Shown piece after piece: positions 56,345-64,000 of a stretch of DNA of 64,000 bases. The DNA comes from Acinetobacter defluvii. Its GTDB lineage: Bacteria; Pseudomonadota; Gammaproteobacteria; Pseudomonadales; Moraxellaceae. A program made the position numbers and the translations under genes. Each line of letters opens with the position of its first letter. The stretch's first letter is position 1. Location: the NCBI RefSeq assembly GCF_001704615.3, contig NZ_CP029397.2:3289931-3353930 (forward strand), in the 5' to 3' direction. Below the pieces are notes generated by a model. The model saw nothing but the letters and a program-made list of their open reading frames with translations, was not told where the DNA came from and searched no databases.

Positions 56345-57517
56345 ATGAATCAACAATCATGGCGACCATTTTTGATGGTTAGCCTAGCTTTGTGTATTGG
56401 AACAATTGGAACGGCGTTAGCTAGCCCACTTTATCCGATCTATCAGCAATTATGGCAACTGCTGCCAAGTCATATTACTTATATCTTCGTTGCGTATATG
56501 TTTGGCTGTTTAACCACTTTACTTTTTCTGGGGCGTAGCAGTAATAGCTTTGGTTATATTCGCACATTACAAATCGGTTTGTTTTTTGCCATCATTGGTT
56601 TAAGTATTTCAGTGGTTGCATCTAATGCTTATATTTTGGGTTTTGGTCGTTTTATCATTGGCATCGCCTCTGGTCTGATTAGCACCTCTGCGATGTTGGG
56701 TTTGATCTACACCATTCCTGACTCACATAAAGCGTCTGCGGCTCAATTGAGTTCAATTATTACGGTATTAGGTTTTGGTTTAGGTCCATTTATTGGTGGC
56801 GCAATCGCCCAATTTTCCAAATATCCTTTAGTGACGCCTTATTTGCCTGTGATCATAGGCGCAATACTCAGCTTAATCAGTCTATTTACTTTAAAAACGG
56901 TAAATACAGTAAAACAAAAATTTAACATAGCACCGCATCTAGAATTACCAGAACCGCAATTTAAAAAATTATTTTTTATTACCAGTTTTAGCGCATTTTG
57001 TGCCTTTGGTTCTTTTAGCTTATTTGCCTCGCTTGCGCCTTCGTTTATTAAAGATGTCATTCCTTGGCATGGTCCACTGGTAAGTGGTTCAACCATTGCC
57101 AGTATTTTATTGGTGTCTGCTGCTGCACAATTTATCCTAAAATCTATGCCCATGCATAGCGCCTTGAATCTGGGTTTGAGCATGCTCATCACCAGTTATG
57201 TGGTTTTAGCTGTCTGTATGCTTATGCATTGGAGCATATTATTCTTTGTCAGCGTCATTTTTGTGGGAATGGGACATGGCATGAGCTTATTGGGTGCTTT
57301 TGCTTTGATTCATCACATGACCAACGTTAAAAATCGTGCTGCGGTAGTGTCCACATATTTGTTTTTAGCGTACTTAGGAACGATTGTGCCAATCATTGGC
57401 GCAGGATATGTATCTGATCATTTTGGTTTTACTACAGGCGTACTTTCCTTTTGTGTAAGTGTCGGCTTACTCTGCATTTATTTATTGATCTCACATTTAA
57501 AAATAGAAATATCTTAA
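56345..57517 (+). CDS. MFS transporter, substrate unknown
   Basis: Twelve-helix inner-membrane carrier, 390 residues from the ATG at 56345; a TTG at 56309 would add a non-homologous start inside the preceding terminator. N-terminal SPLYPIYQQLW and a GRFIIGIASGLISTSAMLGL block place it in the MFS, and the C-terminal half has GMGHGMSLLGAFALIHHMT. No regulator or pathway gene adjacent. I cannot assign a substrate. Confidence 0.8.
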   Translation: MNQQSWRPFLMVSLALCIGTIGTALASPLYPIYQQLWQLLPSHITYIFVAYMFGCLTTLLFLGRSSNSFGYIRTLQIGLFFAIIGLSISVVASNAYILGFGRFIIGIASGLISTSAMLGLIYTIPDSHKASAAQLSSIITVLGFGLGPFIGGAIAQFSKYPLVTPYLPVIIGAILSLISLFTLKTVNTVKQKFNIAPHLELPEPQFKKLFFITSFSAFCAFGSFSLFASLAPSFIKDVIPWHGPLVSGSTIASILLVSAAAQFILKSMPMHSALNLGLSMLITSYVVLAVCMLMHWSILFFVSVIFVGMGHGMSLLGAFALIHHMTNVKNRAAVVSTYLFLAYLGTIVPIIGAGYVSDHFGFTTGVLSFCVSVGLLCIYLLISHLKIEIS

Positions 57518-57525
57518 ATTAAAAT

Positions 57526-57553
57526 AGGTAGGCAAAATGCCTACCTTATTATT
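57526..57553. terminator. Hairpin between convergent MFS and BOF genes
   Basis: Arms AGGTAGGCA / TGCCTACCT, 3-base loop, T-rich flank on the plus strand. Confidence 0.75.
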
Positions 57554-57911
57554 TTACAAATTCAACTTTGACCACATCAATATCTGTGGGTTTATAACGA
57601 TGTGTGTCCACCTCACCTAACACTTTTACCACAGTACCTTGTTTAAGTTGTGTTGCAGAAGCAAGTTTTTTATCAATTTCAACGGTAATGCTGCCTGTAG
57701 CATCTTTTAATTCATAATGCTCGTCTTTGACGTGGCGTTGAATCGTTCCTGTTAACATCACTGCGGTTTCATCAGCTGTTTGTAATGCTTCGGCAATTGT
57801 GATCGGATGCTTTTGTGCAGCATTGATAATACGTTGATCGTCACTACTTGCCCAAACATTTGCAGTTAAAGCCATGACAATGACAGAAAAAAGAAAAGAA
57901 GATTTTTTCAT
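57549..57911 (-). CDS. Periplasmic BOF-family (YgiW/YdeI) stress protein
   Basis: 120 residues with signal peptide ending ANVWA. The mature part is an OB-fold of the YgiW/YdeI (BOF) family: LTGTIQRHVKDEHYELKDATGSITVEID and VVKVLGEVDTHRYKPTDIDV. Members are induced by cationic peptides, peroxide or metals; the ligand is unknown. Convergent with the MFS gene. Confidence 0.85.
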   Translation of the reverse strand: MKKSSFLFSVIVMALTANVWASSDDQRIINAAQKHPITIAEALQTADETAVMLTGTIQRHVKDEHYELKDATGSITVEIDKKLASATQLKQGTVVKVLGEVDTHRYKPTDIDVVKVEFVK

Positions 57912-57998
57912 GCTTGATACTCATCTAAATATTCATTCATCAGCTTAAAGTAATCATTTGCCGCTGTAAAATGAGCTTACATAAAACTAAGTTTTGAT

Positions 57999-58023
57999 AA
58001 AAAAAGCTGACATTCAATCAGCT
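57999..58023 (-). terminator. Terminator of the AlpA-like gene
   Basis: Stem AGCTGA / TCAGCT with a 7-base loop; on the minus strand it is followed by seven T, ten bases past the stop. Confidence 0.75.
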
Positions 58024-58033
58024 TCTTATAAGA

Positions 58034-58417
58034 TTAGATCAATTTTGGTTGTAGCTGATCTTTGATGTCTTCGATTTGTTTTCTCAAGCGCGGTTTGACT
58101 ACTTTTCCATAATAAATCAAATTACGGCTTGCTAAACTTGCGCAATCAGAAGCCTGATTAAACTGTCGACATAATAGATTTAATCGGCTAGATAAATCGA
58201 AATTAAGATCCACTAACGGAAACGTCAACATGCTAATCCATTGATGAATTTCTTCCTCGATCCAAAGTAATCGTTTAGAAATCTTGATACTTTTTGGAAA
58301 TAAATTATGTGCCATCAGAATTTTTATTTCTGAAGTATTCAGCCCGGTTCTTTGTTGCACTTGTTTTTGACAAATCAAAGGTGAATTTGTGCTTTGCTTA
58401 GTTTTAGATATCGTCAT
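58034..58417 (-). CDS. AlpA-like winged-helix regulator (phage/island type)
   Basis: 127 residues. The N-terminal half resembles AlpA/excisionase-type regulators: a helix-turn-helix (QVQQRTGLNTSEIKILMAHN) then FPKSIKISKRLLWIEEEIHQWI, the typical wing. The C-terminal half (about 70-127, basic) has no match I recognise. AlpA regulators usually belong to prophages or integrated islands. None of the usual partners (integrase, capsid) is here, but the gene lies near the 3' end of mnmE, a known island integration site. Possibly an orphan remnant. Confidence 0.6.
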   Translation of the reverse strand: MTISKTKQSTNSPLICQKQVQQRTGLNTSEIKILMAHNLFPKSIKISKRLLWIEEEIHQWISMLTFPLVDLNFDLSSRLNLLCRQFNQASDCASLASRNLIYYGKVVKPRLRKQIEDIKDQLQPKLI

Positions 58418-59258
58418 CTAAACATTCTCCAGTAATGGAAATGCCTAGACACAAAAATAGAAAAATTAGAATGTTTAATTTTTTAAACTAAGTTTTATCA
58501 GTGGGATAGAGTTTATAGCACTATTCAATACGTTCAGTAAGACACAAGGAAGCATATTTGTAAGTAAACAAGATGTTTACTTTAAACCAAAGGTTCACTA
58601 TAGTTCTACCTATAGACTAATTTTAATTAGTCATATAAAACTTGTTTTTAAGCTGTTATACATTTCTAAAGTTCCTTTAGGTTTGTGCCTGTCACGGCGG
58701 TTTAAAAGAATTGGCAATAGGAAAGGTCGAAGATTCCCAAAGCCACTAGTTCCATAAAGAGGGTCAAGTAAGGTCGAATTTACTTGGCTCTTTTTATACT
58801 CATTGATTGCTTTTGCATTTATACAACTCAATGAACTTTCTGCAACTTTACGGTAAAATTTACGGAGCGACAAGCCATCTTAAGAACAAGTGCGTTAAAT
58901 GTTGTCGGGCACTATCATCAATTTAAACACTTTTAATAATATTGTTATTCAAATTTGAATGTTTAATATTTCAAACTAAAATAAATACTCTTATTTATCC
59001 AAGTTTTTGACTTAATTACTAAAAAATATAGAAAATTCTATATAAGTTGTTCACTTTACTGAACATTTTATTCAAAAATGAATAAATTTAGCACGAATTA
59101 ATAGTGCTGTTATTAACTTAAAAGTTTACAATTAATTACAATTTATCTTCTTTAAGTCTAATTGTTCATTAATGAATTAATATTAAAATAAAAAGCATTA
59201 AGCTATTAAAATTTAATACTTTTTATTCAAAATAATTATGATTTATGTTTTTAAAAGA
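58418..59258. other. 840-bp gene-poor, very AT-rich gap at the mnmE 3' end
   Basis: No supported gene. A minus-strand ORF (58631-58873, 80 residues) lacks recognisable features. No direct repeat of the mnmE end (complement of TTTACCAATACAAAACG) was found by eye. Composition is lower in GC than the neighbours and could be a decayed island. Confidence 0.45.
58631..58873 (-). CDS. Doubtful 80-residue ORF
   Basis: Basic, low-information sequence (PFLLPILLNRRDRHKPKGTL) with no signal, no SD of quality and no family. Listed only because it is the largest ORF in this gap and might be a gene fragment from an eroded element. Confidence 0.2.
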   Translation of the reverse strand: MSLRKFYRKVAESSLSCINAKAINEYKKSQVNSTLLDPLYGTSGFGNLRPFLLPILLNRRDRHKPKGTLEMYNSLKTSFI

Positions 59259-60623
59259 TCATTTACCAATACAAAACGATCCAAAGATCACTCCTAACAA
59301 ATCATCCGCACTAAAGTCACCAGTGATCTCACCCAAAGCATTTTGCGCTAAACGAAGGGATTCAGCGACCAATTCACCTGCTTGATACACAGTTAACTGC
59401 TCATGTGCTTCTGCCAAATACTGTTGAGTGCGCTTCATTGCATCCAAATGACGCGTTCGAGCAATAAAGGTATCTTCTTCAGGCTGGAAGCCTGCATGCG
59501 CTGTAATCGCATCTATGAGCGCTTGAACGCCTGTTTCTTGTTTGGCTGATACGGTAATATGACGAAAACCTTGAAAATCGCTTAATTCAGCCGTTTGATT
59601 GGTCAAATCACATTTATTTCCAATCAGCATCAAACGTTTCGGCTCTAAATGATCAGCAAAATATTCCTGTGCCAAAGCCAAAGGATTTTCTCCTTGAGTC
59701 AAGTCATAGACCAAAAGCAATAAATCTGCTTGCTCGATCTCTTTGATGGCACGACGAATACCTTCTTTTTCCACAATATCACCAGTTTCACGTAAACCTG
59801 CGGTATCAGTTAAGGTAATCGGTAACCCATTTAAAGTGATTTTCTCATGTAAAACGTCACGGGTTGTTCCTGCAATGTCAGTCACAATCGCACGCTCAAT
59901 TCCTGCTAAAGCATTCAACAAAGAGGATTTACCTGCATTCGGTTTACCTGCAATCACCACTTGTAAGCCTTCACGAAGCAATTGCCCCTGACGTGCAGAG
60001 GTTTGCACTTCAGTTACTGAAGCTTGTACACCTTCAAGCAAAGCTAAAATTTTACCATCAGCCAAAAAGTCGATTTCTTCTTCAGGAAAATCAATTGCCG
60101 CTTCAACATGCAAACGTAAATGAATCAAATTTTGTAAAACCGCATTTACTTTATTGGAAAATGCACCTTGTAGTGAACGCACTGCCGAACGTGCTGCCGC
60201 CTGTGAAGTCGCATCAATCAAATCGGCAATCGCTTCGGCTTGTACCAAATCCATTTTGCCATTTTCAAAAGCACGCATGGAAAATTCGCCGGCTTTGGCA
60301 GCCGTTGCACCGAGTTCCAACAAACGAGCAAGCAAGGTATTTTGAATCACAGGACCACCATGTCCTTGTAACTCAACCACATCTTCACCAGTGAAGGAGT
60401 GTGGATTTGGAAAGCAAATCACCAATCCTTCATCCATGACTTCATTTTTTTCATCCATAAACTGACGAAAACCTGCAAAACGTGCTTTCGGCAAAGTTTT
60501 GCCTGTTAATGCTTCAGCAATAGCATAGGCTTTCGGACCAGACAGACGAATCACCCCCACACCACCACGTCCAGGAGGCGTTGCGATTGCTGCAATAGTG
60601 CTTTGGGATACTACATTCGTCAT
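59259..60623 (-). CDS. mnmE: tRNA modification GTPase MnmE
   Basis: With MnmG makes 5-carboxymethylaminomethyluridine-type wobble modifications. 454 residues: N-terminal tetrahydrofolate-binding domain (ATPPGRGGVGVIRLSG), helical domain, and GTPase domain with G1 GKPNAGKSSLLNAL, the TTRD switch, G3 DTAG and G4 NKCD. It ends FCIGK, the conserved catalytic C-I-G-K. The yidC terminator separates it from the upstream genes. Its 3' end is a known attachment site for SGI1-type islands. Confidence 0.98.
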   Translation of the reverse strand: MTNVVSQSTIAAIATPPGRGGVGVIRLSGPKAYAIAEALTGKTLPKARFAGFRQFMDEKNEVMDEGLVICFPNPHSFTGEDVVELQGHGGPVIQNTLLARLLELGATAAKAGEFSMRAFENGKMDLVQAEAIADLIDATSQAAARSAVRSLQGAFSNKVNAVLQNLIHLRLHVEAAIDFPEEEIDFLADGKILALLEGVQASVTEVQTSARQGQLLREGLQVVIAGKPNAGKSSLLNALAGIERAIVTDIAGTTRDVLHEKITLNGLPITLTDTAGLRETGDIVEKEGIRRAIKEIEQADLLLLVYDLTQGENPLALAQEYFADHLEPKRLMLIGNKCDLTNQTAELSDFQGFRHITVSAKQETGVQALIDAITAHAGFQPEEDTFIARTRHLDAMKRTQQYLAEAHEQLTVYQAGELVAESLRLAQNALGEITGDFSADDLLGVIFGSFCIGK

Positions 60624-60653
60624 GTACAGTCTCTATTATCTATTCAATAAAAA

Positions 60654-60687
60654 AATCCGCTTAAGATTACCATCTTAAGCGGATTTA
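60654..60687 (-). terminator. Terminator between yidC and mnmE
   Basis: 15-bp perfect stem AAATCCGCTTAAGAT / ATCTTAAGCGGATTT, 4-base loop, then T-run on the minus strand. Confidence 0.9.
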
Positions 60688-60713
60688 ATCAGCTATTGCT
60701 TAATTTTTTAAAC

Positions 60714-62453
60714 TTAAGCTGCTTCTCGTTTTAAACGATCTTTTTCAACAGATTTATTAATAAACCATTGTTGTAAGATCGTGATCGAGTTGTTCACAAT
60801 CCAGTAAAGTACAAGACCAGCAGGGAAGAACAGCATAAATACTGTAAACATGATCGGCATAATCTTAAATACTTTTGCTTGCATTGGATCAGCAGGTTGT
60901 GGGTTCAAACTTTGTTGAACAAACATTGTTACACCCATCAACAACGGCAAGATGAACCAAGGGTCCATTGCTGACAAATCTTGAATCCAAAGCATCCATG
61001 GCGCATGGCGAAGTTCTACAGACTCCATCAATACCCAATACAATGCAAGGAAGATCGGCATTTGTAGCAATAATGGTAAACAACCTGAAAGTGGGTTGAC
61101 TTGTTCACGTTTGTAAAGTGCCATCATTTCTTGCGAGAAACGCATGCGGTCTTCACCAAACTCTTCTTTCATGCGTTGCATTTCAGGGGCAATCACACGC
61201 ATTTTCGCCATTGAACGATAGCTCTTAGACGACAACGGCCAAAGAATTAGTTTAACTAAGATGGTGAGTAAAATAATTGACCAACCCCAGTTACCTACAA
61301 CGTTATGGAACATTTGTAAGCCCATGAACAAGAGTTTCGCAATCGGCCATAACCAACCATAATCTACAGTTTGGTTTAAACCAACAGCTAAGTCTTTTAA
61401 CTCAGACTGAATTTTTGGTCCTGCATAGAAGGTTGCATCAATGCTCATGGCTTTACCAGCAGGAACATTAATGGTTGGAGAGGTAAACCCGATGATATTC
61501 ATACCATCTGCTGATTTACGTGATTCTAATTTTGCAGTGTATTCTTGACCACCAAAATGACCTGGAATCCAAGCACTCACAAAATAGTGCTGAACCATCG
61601 CCACCCAACCGCCTTTGGCTTGCTGATCAAGTTTCTCTTCAGTAAAGTTGGCAAATTTAAGCTTGTTATAATGTTCGTCAGGCGTTCCCCATGCACCACC
61701 TAAAAATGTACCTAAAGTGAAAATACCTTGGTCAGACTTACCTGGGTCTTCTGAGTTGTCACGTTTGAGTTGACCAAACATTTGACCTTGCCAATTTTGT
61801 GCGCTGCGGTTGACCACCTGATAGCTCACTTCAATTGGGTAGTTACCTTGCTTAAAGTTAAAGCTTTTGATGATTTCCACACCATCAGCAGTTTTGAAAA
61901 CCATTGGCACCGTTAAAACTTTTACAGTTTTACCGTCTTTATCTTTAACATCTTTTAAGTCTGCTAAAGTATATGCAGTTTTTTCAAACTCATAATTTGG
62001 ACGACCAGCACGACTACTGTCTGGACCATTTAAGCCGATTAAGCCTGATTGCGCGACATAGGTACGTTTACTATCACTTTCAAGCATGACAAACGGCTCA
62101 TCGCTGTTTTTGCTTTGATCATGATTGAGTAATTCAATACGCACAATATCACCACCTTTCGGACTAATCCAAAGATGATAAAGGTCAGTTTGTACTGAAA
62201 TCAGTTGTTGATTTGCGGTTGCTGGTGCAGTTGTCGGTTGTTGTGCAGCAGCAATATTTGCTTGCGGAACATCGCTAGAAGCCGCAGTCGTTTGACCATT
62301 TGGCAAATCGGCAGAAACATCATGCGCTACCACAGCTGCAGGCTGCGTTTTGGTAGTATCTGCATGACCATAATCTTTTTGCCAAGCCAAAATGAGCAAA
62401 TATGCGACGACAAACATGGCCCCGAGAATTGCAAACCTGGCCCATTGTTGCAT
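60714..62453 (-). CDS. yidC: Membrane protein insertase YidC
   Basis: Inserts and folds inner-membrane proteins with or without Sec. 579 residues: N-terminal anchor helix, large periplasmic beta domain (about 60-340, including VEIIKSFNFKQGNYPIEVSY), then five-helix core with GWSIILLTILVKLILWPLS, the KRxN cytoplasmic loop and NPLSGCLPLLLQMPIFLALY. Normal gammaproteobacterial length. The stop of yidD lies six bases before its start, so the genes are coupled. Confidence 0.98.
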   Translation of the reverse strand: MQQWARFAILGAMFVVAYLLILAWQKDYGHADTTKTQPAAVVAHDVSADLPNGQTTAASSDVPQANIAAAQQPTTAPATANQQLISVQTDLYHLWISPKGGDIVRIELLNHDQSKNSDEPFVMLESDSKRTYVAQSGLIGLNGPDSSRAGRPNYEFEKTAYTLADLKDVKDKDGKTVKVLTVPMVFKTADGVEIIKSFNFKQGNYPIEVSYQVVNRSAQNWQGQMFGQLKRDNSEDPGKSDQGIFTLGTFLGGAWGTPDEHYNKLKFANFTEEKLDQQAKGGWVAMVQHYFVSAWIPGHFGGQEYTAKLESRKSADGMNIIGFTSPTINVPAGKAMSIDATFYAGPKIQSELKDLAVGLNQTVDYGWLWPIAKLLFMGLQMFHNVVGNWGWSIILLTILVKLILWPLSSKSYRSMAKMRVIAPEMQRMKEEFGEDRMRFSQEMMALYKREQVNPLSGCLPLLLQMPIFLALYWVLMESVELRHAPWMLWIQDLSAMDPWFILPLLMGVTMFVQQSLNPQPADPMQAKVFKIMPIMFTVFMLFFPAGLVLYWIVNNSITILQQWFINKSVEKDRLKREAA

Positions 62454-62458
62454 ATCTA

Positions 62459-62779
62459 TTACCCCAAGTGGTTAGAGTGATGTTGGTTCGTAAAACGTTC
62501 ACGCAAGGGTACAGCAACATGAAACGTTTGAGAATCTATTTGCTGAAATGAAATAAAACGAATTGCTTTTTTAGGCACAGGATCATAACCAAATCCTCCC
62601 CAAGGGTGACAGCGGCAAATGCGTTTAGTTGCAAGCCAACTCCCTTTAAAGGCACCATGAAGATGGATCGCTTCTAACGAGTATTGAGAACAAGTTGGAA
62701 TATAACGACAACGAGGTCCAATGAGAGGACTAATCGCAATTTGATAGAAACGTATCAACCAATGCAATATACGAACCAT
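62459..62779 (-). CDS. yidD: Membrane protein insertion efficiency factor YidD
   Basis: 106 residues. Typical YidD: an amphipathic start ([17 protein letters not shown]), then [20 protein letters not shown] with the conserved Cys and GFGYDPVP. Slightly long tail. It lies between rnpA (10-base gap) and yidC in the conserved rpmH operon order. Confidence 0.96.
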   Translation of the reverse strand: MVRILHWLIRFYQIAISPLIGPRCRYIPTCSQYSLEAIHLHGAFKGSWLATKRICRCHPWGGFGYDPVPKKAIRFISFQQIDSQTFHVAVPLRERFTNQHHSNHLG

Positions 62780-62788
62780 TGGCTTTCT

Positions 62789-63181
62789 CTAATTCTGAGG
62801 AGAAGAAATTGCTATTTTATGGTGCTTTTTAACAAGACGTTGCAATTTCTGCCATGCAAACTGTAACTGCTGATGTAATTCAGCATTAGGAATTGTTTCT
62901 ATACCGACCTTCGGCATGACCACAATATCTAATAAGTCAATATTTTGCTGATTTAGGCGAAAACTTTCACGCGCCAAACGTTTTATTCGATTTCTTTCAT
63001 GTGCACGGCGCACTTTTTTCTTAGCAACAACAATACCCAAACGGCTTTGAGGCTGTTCGGTGATTTTTGCTAAAAATAAGAAATGGGGTTGATGCACTTT
63101 AAAAAGCGCACCATCAAATACACTTTTGTAATCTGCAGCACAGTGGATTCTCACCGCTGGACTGAAACTATAAAGTGACAT
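62789..63181 (-). CDS. rnpA: Ribonuclease P protein component
   Basis: Basic protein that assists RNase P RNA in tRNA 5' maturation. The start at 63181 gives 130 residues ([14 protein letters not shown]); a TTG upstream would add three. The RNR core is [20 protein letters not shown], the hallmark of the family. Between rpmH (35-base gap) and yidD. Confidence 0.97.
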   Translation of the reverse strand: MSLYSFSPAVRIHCAADYKSVFDGALFKVHQPHFLFLAKITEQPQSRLGIVVAKKKVRRAHERNRIKRLARESFRLNQQNIDLLDIVVMPKVGIETIPNAELHQQLQFAWQKLQRLVKKHHKIAISSPQN

Positions 63182-63216
63182 AACACCCAAATCGTATAAC
63201 TTGACTGTTTATAAAA

Positions 63217-63351
63217 TTAAACAGTTAAGCTATGACGACCTTTTGCACGACGACGAGCTAATACTTGACGACCAGCTTTAGTAGCCATACGAGCACGGAA
63301 ACCATGAACGCGTTTGCGCTTTAATTCAGATGGTTGGAATGTACGTTTCAT
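63217..63351 (-). CDS. rpmH: 50S ribosomal protein L34
   Basis: 44 residues, [18 protein letters not shown] to GRHSLTV, essentially identical to the family's usual length and sequence. The longer frame to 63477 is a non-coding extension. First gene of the rpmH-rnpA-yidD-yidC run that flanks oriC; transcribed away from the origin. Confidence 0.98.
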
Positions 63352-63559
63352 GTTGAAACTCCAATGTTGATCTTTCTCTAAAGGTTCGCGATTGTATTGT
63401 GCATTGTTTGTTCTGTCAATGAATATAGGCTTTTCTCTGCATTTTTTTATATTTTTGGCTACTTCTAGATTTAACAAAAAAATATATTAAATTTTCACTA
63501 AATAAGTATTCACAAGTTAAGTTATTATTTTATAATGCAATAAAAATTATAAACAATCA

Positions 63560-63940
63560 TATCCACACCCTTATCCATAGATGCACTTGTTTTTAAATTT
63601 ATAACCCTGTAGTTTTGAATTTAAATTTATAAATGGTGGTTATCCACATTTGGAGACGGTCTTATAAATAAATTCAAATTTATAAATTTAAATTTATTAT
63701 TATTAGTGCGCTATTTTCTTGAGGAAAACTCATTTTTAGTTTTTTAAAATATAAACTTACGTTGTGAATAACTTTGGTTTTTAAGTATTGATAGATTGTG
63801 GATAAGTTTACGGTTTATTTTATCCACAACTTGTGGTAAAACTTATCCACAAGGTGTTTAAATTTAAATTTATTTGCAGAAAGTCTTTTTTTTAAACGAT
63901 TTGCTTTGAATTAGTCATGACAGATGTGGATAACTTGGTT
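63560..63940. other. oriC: Replication origin oriC
   Basis: Between rpmH and the expected dnaA. At least five perfect DnaA boxes: TTATCCACA at 63640-63648, 63820-63828 and 63843-63851, and its complement TGTGGATAA at 63797-63805 and 63925-63933. Variants: TTATCCATA at 63571-63579 and TGTGAATAA at 63763-63771. AT-rich TTTAAATTTAAA-type stretches alternate with the boxes and could be unwinding elements. Confidence 0.85.
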
Positions 63941-63979
63941 AGAATGGCGACCCCCATATCGCTGGGTCATCTTTTTTAA

Positions 63980-64000
63980 ATTTAAATAAAGGAGTTTCAC
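63980..64000 (+). promoter_or_regulatory. Shine-Dalgarno of the next gene, probably dnaA
   Basis: AAAGGAG ends about 6 bases before the window edge, so a start codon likely follows at once. Given oriC and rpmH, that gene is most likely dnaA. The start is outside the window. Confidence 0.7.

Noticed and set aside
58631..58873. 80-residue ORF as a real gene
   Set aside because: No homology features, poor start context; kept only as a low-confidence entry.

Overview
The window is a chromosomal segment of an Acinetobacter-type gammaproteobacterium (Moraxellaceae). The genus call rests on the 16S rRNA, the low GC content, the gene order rpmH-rnpA-yidD-yidC-mnmE beside the origin, and Acinetobacter-like proteins (short BLUF protein, AAHS aromatic-acid transporter, split dnaJ and grpE-dnaK loci). 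The species cannot be fixed by eye. The right end carries clustered DnaA boxes and stops just after a Shine-Dalgarno sequence, so dnaA most likely starts at the next base and this is the last 64 kb before the conventional chromosome start.

Layout. 0.3-8.4 kb: a RutR-like regulator, a nucleosidase, dnaJ, and an RND efflux pair with a divergent TetR regulator. 8.6-17.4 kb: ppc, a frameshifted diguanylate cyclase, a RutG-type permease, a small nucleotidyltransferase pair, a TDT transporter and ribF. 17.5-24.4 kb: the overlapping ileS-lspA-fkpB run, an FMN reductase, a candidate small RNA, a lytic transglycosylase and an AAHS transporter. 24.7-30.5 kb: a complete rRNA operon on the minus strand (16S-tRNA-Ile-tRNA-Ala-23S-5S) with promoter, processing stems and terminator. 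30.6-34.1 kb: cyclophilin, an acetoacetate-decarboxylase-like protein, an esterase and two small lipoproteins. 34.7-39.5 kb: grpE and dnaK with heat-shock promoters, then a metzincin-like protein and unknown genes. 39.6-45.6 kb: a lytic transglycosylase, an AT-rich tract with DnaA boxes, purEK, a DUF486 protein, a small frameshifted gene and mpl. 45.6-57.9 kb: a BLUF photoreceptor, two GNAT paralogs, a SotB-like transporter, a manganese riboswitch with its TerC/Alx gene, guaD, hpt, dsbC, a DmeF/RcnR metal-efflux pair with visible operators, and a further MFS transporter. 58.0-59.3 kb: an AlpA-like regulator and mostly empty DNA at the 3' end of mnmE, possibly an island remnant. 59.3-64.0 kb: mnmE, yidC, yidD, rnpA, rpmH and oriC.

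How it works together. Most of the window is housekeeping: replication start, translation, membrane-protein insertion, proteostasis, purine salvage and synthesis, and cell-wall recycling. The rRNA operon and the rpmH-mnmE genes point away from oriC and so run with the replication fork. The main non-gene signals are two ParB-binding (parS-like) sequences near 31.9 and 54.9 kb, a second cluster of DnaA boxes with TTTAAATTTAAA-type motifs near 41.1 kb that resembles oriC, sigma-32 promoters, a yybP-ykoY riboswitch, RcnR-type operators, and several terminators that belong to no annotated gene. I found no CRISPR array, insertion sequence or complete prophage.
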